Source of the DNA: Agarophyton chilense
Taxonomy: Eukaryota; Rhodophyta; Florideophyceae; Gracilariales; Gracilariaceae
Length of the DNA stretch: 64,000 nt
Reading direction: 5' to 3'
NCBI GenBank assembly: GCA_030374765.1
Contig: JARGXX010000088.1
Coordinates: 1,550,001-1,614,000 of the forward strand
Part shown: one piece after another, positions 29,104 through 38,640 of the stretch
Layout: each line of letters opens with the position of its first letter
Numbering within the stretch: the stretch's first letter is position 1
Translations under genes and position numbers: made by a program
The notes under the pieces: model-generated
What the model was told of the DNA's origin: nothing
The model's input: only the letters and a program-made list of their open reading frames with translations
Database searches by the model: none

Positions 29104-31056
29104 GTGAGCTGGCGGCGCCCCCTTTGGCGTGGTCTGCAAAGCCGCGTCGAAGAATGGCGTCGTCTGGGTTGCTCGAAGTTCCTCTGCCGAGCAGTCCAAT
29201 ACGGAATCTACGAATCTCCTTCAGAACCATTCAAAGGGAATGGAGTAGAGCTCGCAAACATTCCGCAGACTATGGAGGACAAAGCCTTTGCTTCTGTGGA
29301 TCTCTCAGAAGGCTGCGCAAACGTAATATACCACGAGGTATCACATGTGCATGCAATGAAGGCAAAAGAAAATGGAGCGGTAATATCCTCAGCCTTCACC
29401 GTATGGCAGGACAGTCCTGGCGGAAAGAAAGAGAGGTTTGTAGTAAACCTCTCAGCGCAGTCAAAGCACTGGGTGAAGGGTACAATCCGGATGGAATCCT
29501 TGGCGGAGTTTGCGATGCAGATACAGCAAGGGGACCATTTCATTTCTTTCGATTTGCAGAAGGGATACCGGCATTTTCGGCTCCACCCAGACATGAGAGA
29601 CTGGTTCATCTTCTGGTACAATGGGAAGTATTATCAATGCGTCGCCCTCCCGTTCGGGTGGGGAAGATCTCCTCTTTGGTTCACACAGTAAACGGTGCCG
29701 TTCATACGCTGCTTACGGGGACATGGATTCAGGGTGTTAGCCTACCTCGACGACTTTCTGGTTGCTCCTTCGGTCTTCGGAACCGTTTCAACCAGGGATC
29801 ATTGCACCCGAGCGAAAAAGATCATCGCCGTCCTCCTCAGGCGATTCGGAATACGGCGAAATACATCCAAGGGGTGTTGGGAGGGAGCCACGAAGTTAGA
29901 ACATCTGGGGGTACTCATCGACACTGTAGAAATGAAGTTCCTCGTAGCACCGCACAAGTTGGAAAAGGTACAGAGCTTGGCCAAAGCTATCCTAAGGGAT
30001 GTCCGTTTCGGGAGGAGATGGGTCAGCAAGCGAAAGGTCGAGCACCTTTGCGGTGTCTGTGTCGCGCTCTCCTTGGCTATGCCATGGGCCAGGTTCTATA
30101 CCAGGGCGCTTTATTGGGACATTTCGCGAAAGAGGGAGCACGACGATCGGGGTCGGGTTCGCCTAAGCCACCAGAGTATTCGGGATCTCCGACGATGGAA
30201 GCAGCTCAGTGCTCAAGAGTTGGGAGGAAGACCAATGGTGCCGCCTACTCCATCCGCAGCGTTGCACACCGACGCCGTGGACGTGGGCTATGGAGGAACT
30301 TTCAACGCCCGGAACCTCGAGCCAGGCGTGGACAGTTGCTGGAAAGCCCAAGGAATATGGAATTGGCAAGATCGAGCGCAGTCAATAAGCTATCGCGAGC
30401 TCAAGGCCATACGCATGGTACTCACCGGGAAGCTGAAGCAGAAAATTCTGAGCGAGCAACACCAGGACTTACTAGTTCATGTGGACAACCAGGCCGTCGT
30501 TCATATCACCAACTCATTTGTTTCGGCTTCCCGTCCCATGATGAAAGAGCTACGAAAGCTAAAACTGGTTCTGGACGCTCTTGGTGTCCGTCTTCGCACG
30601 GAGTGGATCCCATCAGTCGCAAACAAATTTGCAGACGCTTTATCGCGACGCTTCTACCGAGGCGACTTGCAGATCAAGCGGCAGCTCAGGCGTTCCGTCG
30701 CGGCTGGTATGAAAGCCCCTCGGGATGCATTTCCATACCGCCCACTGGGCGAGCATCCTCCGTTTCTTCGCCGTCAGGCATACGCGGAGCTCGCCTCGAA
30801 GTGGGACAAAGAGCAGGCTCTTCTGTTATGCCCTCCGGTGAGCTTGATTTTCGCGACACTTCACAAATTGCGGGTAACGAAAGCCCCGTCGATGCTGCTG
30901 ATACCATTCTGGCCTCGGCAGGGATGGTGTCAGGACGCTTTGCGGATGGCATCACGGGTCAAAGAGCTGCGAGCCCCAGCGCACACAATGTGGGCCGGTT
31001 ACAGGAAGTTTAATCCCGCATGGAACCTACTATTGCTCGAGATCAACTTCGAATGA
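29104..31056 (+). pseudogene. Reverse transcriptase-RNase H of the tyrosine-recombinase element
   Basis: One frame encodes RT and RNase H of DIRS type. RT landmarks are Phe-Asp-Leu-Gln-Lys-Gly-Tyr-Arg-His-Phe (about 29550-29580), Leu-Pro-Phe-Gly-Trp (about 29650) and Tyr-Leu-Asp-Asp-Phe at 29743-29757. RNase H shows His-Thr-Asp-Ala (30266), Tyr-Arg-Glu-Leu-Lys-Ala-Ile, Val-Asp-Asn-Gln-Ala-Val and Trp-Ile-Pro-Ser-x5-Asp-Ala-Leu-Ser-Arg. A single in-frame TAA at 29689-29691 divides it, so this copy cannot make full-length RT unless read through. The 3' end overlaps the recombinase frame by 37 bp. Confidence 0.85.
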
Positions 31057-32111
31057 CTAACCGATCCGGCAGAAGAATAGAGTTGGCCAATGCAGGGATG
31101 TCGCGCCTAGGGTCACTGCCACCCACCTCAGGTATTCTGCGCTCGGCCGCCCTGCTCTCCGACTACGCTTGGAGTGGCCGTACTGCTGCAAGCCGCAGCT
31201 CCCAGTGGCGAGCATGGATAGAGTTCTGCACCGTAGAGCAGAGGTTTATACTTCCGGTAACGGAAGCGCATTTCATTGCGTTTGTCGGATGGCTGACGGC
31301 GGAGCGCGAGGCTGGGCGAAGAAGCGTTAGCAGCAAGTCCCTTCCCCATTATTTCAGTGCGGTGCGGCAGATGCAAGTAACCTTAACCGTCACACCGGTT
31401 CCTCCTTACCCATTTCTTTCGCATGTACTTCGGGCTTACCAACGGTGGGAAGAGAAGGAGTTTCCTCAGTCTACTGTTCGGTGTGGTGTGCCGGCGGAAG
31501 TGGTTCAAAGGATATGGGGACTCGGCATGGCGACGAACGCAACTGCAACTTTGCGAGATTGCGCAATGGTTGTATTTGCGTATTGTTTCAACGGGTTACG
31601 CGACAGCTCGGTAACGTCCCTGTTGACGCAAAACGTCGAGATCACGCAGACAGAAGTGCTCGCTCGGTTGACTACTCTGAAGGGCAAGCCTGCCAGTCGT
31701 GCGCCGCTAATGCGATATTGGCGAGTGTCCGAAGCTCCATCGCCGATCGATCTATGGCAGCGATTTGCAGTTGCACGTGGGAGGCACGACTGCTTCTTCG
31801 GACTTGACGGCGAGCGAACGCCATTAGCCGAGCAAACCACGACTCGAGCTTTGTTGCGCTGCCTCGCAGTGTTAAGGATCGAACCACCCGAGGGTGGAAA
31901 GTATACATCGCATTCGCTCCACATTGAGGCGCATACGGAACAGGTTTTGTTAGGATTTCCGCTCGAGGTTCGCTTGTCGCGCTTCGGTTGGGGACCTGGC
32001 GCAGGTGTGGAAATGGCAAGTACTTACTTTGACCGTACGATCGCTTTGTCTCCCGCTTCGTTCTGGGTATTCGGTCATCCATCGTGCGAGGTTCCCGCTT
32101 CCACCGCTTGA
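31020..32111 (+). CDS. Tyrosine recombinase of the DIRS/Ngaro-like element
   Basis: A 363-residue intact frame. The N-terminal core-binding domain spans about 35-150. In the catalytic domain the first Arg is Arg194 (Phe-Asn-Gly-Leu-Arg-Asp-Ser-Ser), His298 begins the His-x-x-Arg box, Trp324 fits the His/Trp position and Tyr336 (Ala-Ser-Thr-Tyr-Phe) is the nucleophile. The box reads His-Ser-Leu-His, so the second catalytic Arg is replaced by His301, which should abolish activity. The family integrates circular DNA by site-specific recombination, so no target duplication is made. Confidence 0.85.
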   Translation: MEPTIARDQLRMTNRSGRRIELANAGMSRLGSLPPTSGILRSAALLSDYAWSGRTAASRSSQWRAWIEFCTVEQRFILPVTEAHFIAFVGWLTAEREAGRRSVSSKSLPHYFSAVRQMQVTLTVTPVPPYPFLSHVLRAYQRWEEKEFPQSTVRCGVPAEVVQRIWGLGMATNATATLRDCAMVVFAYCFNGLRDSSVTSLLTQNVEITQTEVLARLTTLKGKPASRAPLMRYWRVSEAPSPIDLWQRFAVARGRHDCFFGLDGERTPLAEQTTTRALLRCLAVLRIEPPEGGKYTSHSLHIEAHTEQVLLGFPLEVRLSRFGWGPGAGVEMASTYFDRTIALSPASFWVFGHPSCEVPASTA

Positions 32112-32171
32112 TAAGCGGCCGCCTGATCAGTCGGAACAGAAAACGCTGCGCGATCGTAAGTTGGACGTTTC

Positions 32172-32362
32172 GTTGAGTGTAGACGTCCTCGTTTATGCAA
32201 ATGAAACGCATTCCCATACATAGCGAGGCCGGCCACGTATGTGGCGTGCGCGACGTGTACGAAAAAAGTCGATCACGTATCTGATGCATTGCGGCCGGCG
32301 AGTCTACAAGAGCCAGGCGGGTGCCACGGCGATCTGCCGAGATCACTGGCATGCCTCTCTCT
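32172..32362 (+). repeat. Right direct repeat of the tyrosine-recombinase element
   Basis: It is the partner of 28126-28316, 60 bp past the recombinase stop. It is followed by a C-rich tract. In a complete PAT/Ngaro element the right repeat is bracketed by a B pair; I find no such pair, so the right end may be truncated or of different design. Confidence 0.9.
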
Positions 32363-32839
32363 CCCCCCCACCCCCCCTGTGTAATCATGCCTCTCTTTCT
32401 GTGGCCGTAGGCGTGCTGGCATACGTGTTGAACAAAATGGCGAGCATGGATGCTGGAGTTCCTGCAAAGTAGGGCCCCCCCCCCCCCCCCCCAAAAGGGG
32501 GGCTTCCTTCCTTACACTACTGTGCGCAGATATCCTCAGCGCGAACCGGACCTTGACGGAACACTCACCAACTGTCGCCAGCATGGATATTGAGGTAGCA
32601 AGTTCGATTCTGGGTCGACTATTTATACCTGACAGTGGAGGAGACGGATGGAAAGGGACAGGGTTCGAATCCAGCCGCCTACGGGCCAATATTTGGTAGA
32701 AAACTCTAGAGACGTAGTGGCATTCTTCGGAAGTGGCCATCTCTAGAGGTTAAGTGTGGTAAAAAGAATTGTTTCATAAAAGATCATCACAAGAACAACG
32801 TAGAGTAGGCTGAAAAGGGTTAGAAAACTGAAAGAAATA
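32363..32839. other. C-tract-bearing sequence, no gene
   Basis: It contains a run of about 20 C near 32475-32495 followed by AAAAGGGGGG, and two GTTCGA-type sequences (about 32605 and 32663) that recall tRNA B boxes but lack cloverleaf structure. Confidence 0.4.
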
Positions 32840-33790
32840 AAGTTATCTTTTCTGACAAAAAAGTTCAATTTTGATGGTCCAGATTCCTAAAACTTTTATT
32901 GGCATGATCTACGAAAAGAAGAGAAGGAATTTGTCATGAGGTATTCAGAAGAAGCATCAGTCGTGGTTTGGGCTGGAATAGCTACAAAAGAAGCAACTAA
33001 AATAGCTTTTGTTGAAACAAATATAGACACTGGAAAGTATGCTAAGGTCCTAGAAAACTATCTGTTACCTTTTTGCATACTGTATGCACGAAGAAAAATT
33101 CATTTTTCAACGAGATTAATTACCAGTGCGTAACGTTGAAGAGGTCTTGCGAGAGGAGAATTACAACACGCAATCTGTTTTAGATAGCTGCGTAGGCTGC
33201 ACTATAATTCCAAGTAGCAAACGTTAGATAAACACGAAATAGAATCTTTAATTTGAATTAGTAGTTTAATCTAGGAGACGCTGAAATAGAATTACGCTGC
33301 TTACTTGGCACAGTAGAGCCCCACACCAAAGCTCCCAGCCACTATAAAAGAGCTCTGGACTAAATAACTACTTCTCTTGTTTGACATCATTCGACTGAAC
33401 AACTCTCAACCTCCTTCACTGCAACAACTTCATCACTGTTACCGTTCTTCTCGTTCGTCTTGCTCTTGCGCCGCCTTTCTACGCCGTTTACATCGATTCC
33501 GCCGCACCGCCGCCTTCTACGCCGTTTACACCGATTCCGCCGAACTGCCGCCTTCTACACTGCTTACACCGAATCGTCGTTTGCACAACACGGAAGTCTA
33601 ATTCTATAAAAAGTGGTTTAATAGTGTAAATATGTCGGTTATGGAATGGCCTGCGCGCTCTACTGACCTGAACTCTATTGAAAATATTTAGGGAATGCTA
33701 GTCCGAATTCTATATGGGCAAGAAAGACAATTTGATAAAGTATTTGATTTGAAATAAATTGTATCAAAGAATGCTATGAAAAGATTGACA
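32840..33790 (+). pseudogene. Tc1/mariner-like transposase, interrupted
   Basis: Two halves of one DDE transposase. The left (32840-33133) shows Phe-Ser-Asp near 32850, Val-Val-Val-Trp-Ala-Gly-Ile and the Leu-Glu-Asn-Tyr-Leu-Leu-Pro stretch. The right (about 33605-33790) shows Met-Glu-Trp-Pro-Ala-Arg-Ser-x-Asp-Leu-Asn-x-Ile-Glu-Asn, the classic third-acidic-residue region. An insertion of about 455 bp separates them. Frameshifts and TAG codons also mark decay. I could not find the terminal inverted repeats. Confidence 0.7.
33137..33590 (+). repeat. LTR-like insertion in the Tc1 transposase
   Basis: It begins TGAAGAGG and ends AACA. TATAAAAG at 33343-33350 is a good TATA box. At 33471-33579 lies a tandem repeat of about 38 bp, 2.7 copies, built on TTCTACGCCGTTTACACCGA. 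It lies exactly where the transposase is cut. No matching 5-bp target duplication is seen with these edges, so the limits and the LTR label are tentative. Confidence 0.4.
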
Positions 33791-34318
33791 GTAATGTTAT
33801 CAATCAATTTTTTTAATCAATGCGGAAGCGTTATATAAGCATTTTAAAGGCAAAAGAAGCAAAAATAAACTACTCATACGTGTAAGAGTGAGTGAAAAAT
33901 ATGCAATAAAGGTTATGATTTTGGAACAGTATTTTTACTTCAAATTTTTTTTCACACTCATTTTGGTAGTTTTAGTGTAGCCAGAACGTCGATTTTCGGA
34001 AATTTTGGGCGAGGGATATGATTTTGAAACAGACTTCACTTTGTAAATTAAACCTATACTACATTTCAAGGCCGTACATGTGACTGACAGACTTGAGGTC
34101 GAGTTGGGTTACTTCTGACTAACCGATTTCAAGTTTCTAGACAGTCAGCGCTTCAGAGTCCCTCATTACATGTGGCCCCGCTAAGGTATTTAACTAATCA
34201 GCACACGCAGTGTGTCCCTAAATGATACATACGCGACGACGGACGGTGTACACCCACTCCCATACTCGTCACAACCCCCCGCCCCCCCCCCCTCCCCCAG
34301 TGGCTTTCAGTCCCTCTT
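33791..34318. other. AT-rich sequence without recognised gene
   Basis: Probably the 3' flank of the Tc1 remnant; it includes a C-rich tract at about 34275-34297. No open frame with motifs. Confidence 0.35.
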
Positions 34319-34870
34319 TTGTTCCGAAAAATGTCAGATGATGACTCCTCGAGCAGTCGGGATCTCGGTAACACCTCCACTTCTGAACAAACAACAGCGA
34401 AACATCTCGTCGAGCATCAACACGAACGACAAAAACGTCGACACGGGCCTTCTGGAGGACGTGCATCGAGCGTTAGAACATCTTTATGGAGTACTATTGC
34501 TGTGATCGTCATTTGCCAAGAGAATTCTGGTTCCCAAAAGTTCAGATGTAAAGTGTATGATTGCCTTGGAGGAATGAACAGGCACATGTCTACGAGTTAT
34601 GTTATCAATCACTTCAAAAGCAAACACCATTTGCTTTAGAATCGTCTCACTCATCTCAACAAGAACAACGCCAGCCCTGCCACACTTCAAGGTGAGATCG
34701 ATCCAGCGCGTTCTGTTTTCCTGGAGCAAAAAATCCGTGCGGGTTTACAAGCGTTCTTCCAAATGCCTGGTAAGCCTCTTACTGTACCTCAAAAACCGAA
34801 ACAGGCACTGGAGACACCCTCGAAGCGGTCCGTTCAGAGCGTTACGCTGCTACTGTTTTTATATGCAGCA
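34319..34870 (+). pseudogene. BED-type zinc-finger fragment, hAT-like
   Basis: A short open frame with Gly-Ser-Gln-Lys-Phe-Arg-Cys-Lys-Val-Tyr-Asp-Cys near 34528-34565 and Ser-x-Val-Ile-Asn-His-Phe-Lys-Ser-Lys-His-His near 34595-34635, which fits the Cys-x(n)-Cys...His-x4-His layout of a BED finger at the N-terminus of hAT transposases. A stop follows at 34637, then about 60 more open codons. No transposase core is present. Confidence 0.5.
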
Positions 34871-35072
34871 TAATTGCCCTGCTCGCAGCTCTCATTCCCA
34901 CTGCGAAGGGGTCTACTTTATGTTTTCAATGGCAACCACAGCCCAGCATCACGTGAACTGCATGCCCTAAAACTCTCCCATATAAATATCACCGCAGCCC
35001 ATCGCCCACAACCGCTACGCTCCTTTGCTTCTTTTCCTTACTTCCGCCTCAACGCGCTCCCCGCATTCCACA

Positions 35073-38000
35073 TCATGCCTCGCTGCTGCTTCTCCCGTTG
35101 CTCCTTCTTCGCCTGCACCACCCCTGACCAGCAGCGCCACCAACTCAGGTGCCTTCACCGGCTCTCCCCCGCAAAACGCACGCCCCCACCAGCGATCACT
35201 GACTTCCTCCCACGCACAAAGCGATGCCATTTCCCTTTTCAACTTCACGCCCCTCTCACCCTCTCAAACCAACCCTCCAATAACGTCCTCGTCGCAGATG
35301 AAGACTCCTATTACCACCAGCAACATGTCCTCACCCTTCACACCGCAGACTCACACCACATCGCTAACAGTTCTCTCTGCTCAGTCTCATTTTCGGCCCC
35401 TCTCCCCCAAACCCCTTCACCCCCATCTCCCAACACCCCCAAGTAGAGCAGTTCGTCCTCTACATCTCCTCCATCGCCTCCAACCGCGGCAACCGAAAAG
35501 AGAAAAAGCTCATGGCCACCATCAACGACTCAAGCTTCTCCAAGTCAAATTTCCAGTAAACCATCTTTTCCGCCCGCCAATGCATCGAACTCCAGTCAAA
35601 CGTCTTCAAGAACCACATCACATACTTCGGCTTCGTCCCACACTCCATCGCCGACACTCTCAACGGCTTCTCCACAACCGTCTACATCAAAAACCCAATG
35701 GATGTCCTCAAAAATCAGCCTTCCCTCGCACAACACCACAACACATCCTTCCACCCCATCGCCCAAAAGTAACAATCCAATTCCCTCGCATTTGCTCACT
35801 TCATGGACGCCTCCCTCAGGCACAACGAATTCCCTGCACTCAAATCTGCCATCATGCAGTCCAAGAACGACAAACTCATATGGCAATGCCCCCAAACAAC
35901 CGGAATAGACTCCTTCATCGGCTTTATCCAGCTCTACTTTGACAAGTCCTTCACCTTCCTTAAAGTCTCCACCGGTACCTCCTGTCCTCCGCACATCACC
36001 GTTCTCAACTTCTCGGACTCTTTTAGACAAAAATGCATCTATCAAAACCTCGCCCTCGTCAATTACCTCCTAACCTCCTTCCAACCCACCGCATTGATGT
36101 AAGGAGAACACTTAGAACGCGAATAACTTGGTGAAGTGTAGACCTGAGTTCGTTTTTCGAGACTCAGCCTTTATTCTCCTATTCTTTCATAGTGCTCCAA
36201 AGCACTTCTACTTTGTTCTAGAAGCACAGTATTTCATCTAAAACAGTTCTTAGAGTTTCTATAATTAATGTTCTATGGAAGCTTCTAGATGCTTCTACAC
36301 GGTACTAATTCATAGAGAAGTTTCTAGTTGTTTCCTTAAGACCTTTTAGAGGTTTCTACAACACGTATTCGCCCCCGAAGCAGACGCTATCCCTCGCTCG
36401 TCCGGAAATATCCATCGCGAAATAAGAATAGAACTCACACTAGCCGCAATCAAAACTATCCTCTATCCTCTTCTGTTCTCTGATTTCCATGGCTTCCCCT
36501 TCCGCGACGCTCATAAAGTCCTCCTTTAATGTCCGCCATTCCTCGAAAGCTACTGCGTAGACATCTCCGAGGCCAGGTACATCCTCGCCTTCTCCCACGG
36601 AGCATGCCCCAAGAGACCCTGCCACCGATTTCTCCTCACTCGCTCCATTCTCCACGAACCCTCTCACAACGCTCCCTTCCGCACCCCCCCGCACACCTCC
36701 AACACTGGGAAGCTGCACGTCTCTCCCCTCCATGACTCCAAAAAGACGCTCCTCTCTCGAAAACTAAGAGTCGCCCGCACTAAGAATGAGAAAGGACTCA
36801 CAGCCCTCCAACAACTATCCTTCCCGAAATACAGCTCCATTCTCGAATCCTACACCCTCTACACTATCTCCTAAGAGCTCCCCCTGTACAGCATCTTCGA
36901 GTACGAACGCCTCCACAACGTTCACCTCGGAATCTCCAAGCTCATCACACTCACATCCATCGAACGGCTCAAGTTCGAATCTCTCTTCACCACCATCGGC
37001 CCCTCCAACACCTCCCGCTCCTTTATGTCCGTCCGCTTCTCCATACGTACCCACTCAAACTCCATTCTCGCAGCGATCGAAGCTCACTCTCCCGCCCAAG
37101 GCCTCTGCATCAACTTCTGCACCTCCGACAGCGCCCGTAACCTCAATGGATTCATCAATCCAGAAGGCATACGCGGCATGCTCGAAGCCAAAGAATAACG
37201 CGCTCTTAAAATGGTATTCCCCTTCATCGGCTTTTTCCACCAAATACACCGATCTCCTCCTCATAGCCATGCGCTACAAAATCGTTCCAGAATGGACAGG
37301 AGATGCACACGAAACACTTGAGGACTACATTCTCTCATTCAAACTCTCGGTAGTCACCGCCCTGGGCCCTCACCACACCTCCAATCTCGGTACCCTGAAG
37401 CTCCACCTTCTCGACCACATTGTCGAAGACATTCGAAGATACGGCGGCCTCCATTTCAACGATACTGGCATCTACGAACACTTCCACACTATCTTTAAAG
37501 CCCATTACCGCCACACCTCCAAGCGACGATCCACCGCCCACGCTGAAACCTTCCACACCATCGACCGGTCGCGCACACTCCAACACTGGAACACCATCCA
37601 CTCTCCCCCTTCCCTCTCCAAATCCTCCTCCAAAATTCTTCTCACACCCCGTCAGCCAGCCTTTGTCTGTGACTGCAGAACTATGCCACTTCCATATCTC
37701 ATCACCGCACACAGGCTCCTGCGCCTCAACCCTCTCTCCGACCCTTTCTTCTTTAAAGACCTCTTCTCTCCAGACACCATTTTCACCCTCTCACAAATTG
37801 GATTCACTGCACCCCCCTTCTTCATCGCCGTTACCCTCAATGCACTTTCCCTCCACGAGCACCATCCGGACATCCGTCTTTTCCATCTCACCTTCGTCAA
37901 GTCTGCGTACATCGTCGGTGGATACATTCCCACTTTGGAGGATAACCACCATACACAAAACGAAATCGCACACAAGGATCACCTCATCCCTGTCATTCAA

Positions 38001-38260
38001 CGCATCTTCTCCGCTCCCTCCTTCGGTCTCTCGAAGTCTTAAAAAATCTCCTACGTCATCGTCGCCGGCAAAACCCTCCTCCATCTCTTCCCCTCTCTTT
38101 CAGATTGTGCCATCTCAGCTTCTTCATTTGACTCTCATCAACAAAAACCCCCAACACCTCCACCAAGCTCGCAATCGTTCATTTCTTGGAGGTATTCCCC
38201 CAAAAGGGCATTATCGACTGGGCCCTCAATTTCATTTCTTTTCACTGGGTCACGGATGAC
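35073..38260 (+). pseudogene. CACTA/tnp2-like transposase 1, degenerate
   Basis: A decayed transposase in several frames. It starts with a Cys/His cluster (Phe-Ser-Arg-Cys-Ser-Phe...Gln-Gln-Arg-His...Cys-Leu-His) like the N-terminal finger of such proteins. After the insertion at 36098-36363 come Asp-Phe-His-Gly-Phe-Pro-Phe-Arg-Asp (about 36480-36510), Ala-Arg-Tyr-Ile-Leu-Ala-Phe-Ser-His-Gly-Ala-Cys-Pro-Lys-Arg-Pro-Cys-His (36570-36625) and Tyr-Glu-Arg-Leu-His-Asn-Val-His-Leu-Gly-Ile-Ser-Lys (36900-36940), which match tnp2/Plavaka-type transposases. The end reads Leu-Lys-Leu-His-Leu-Leu-Asp-His near 37395. Many stops. Confidence 0.55.
36098..36363 (+). repeat. AT-rich LTR-like insertion with heat-shock-element-like motifs
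   Basis: About 266 bp beginning TGTAAGG and ending ACAACA interrupts the transposase coding. It holds TTCTAGAA (36216-36223), GAAGCTTC (36278-36285) and GAAGTTTC (36317-36324), all fitting the alternating nGAAn/nTTCn heat-shock element. Flanks do not show a clear target duplication, so the edges are approximate. Confidence 0.45.
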
Positions 38261-38640
38261 TAACACAAACACACAGTTCCACTTGTACCCATCTCTTCAG
38301 CCTCGACTTCTGGAAACGTTTCTCTGTGGTTCGGTCTCATTCCTTCCTTCTATATCTTTGGCTCCGTCCATGTCCTCCGAGAGAACTACCCCGCTCCCCC
38401 CTTCGCAACACGCTTCGAATAGGGCTTCCACCACTTCTATATCAACCGTTTCTATAGGGACCCATGTGTGGAACCATTCATTAAACTTTTGCCTTAGTTC
38501 ATGGCTCCTAATACTACTTGTGTAGAACCCACAATTCTCACTTCTTACCCTTATTTCTCCATTGTATTTTCCACTTCGCTCCCAATCACTCTCTGCAACC
38601 GAGTAAAATAAGACTCTTCCTGTTTACAGGCTTCAACCTA

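Noticed and set aside
32581-32680. tRNA or tRNA-derived SINE
   Set aside because: Two GTTCGA-type B-box-like sequences exist, but no A box in register, no cloverleaf and no tail.
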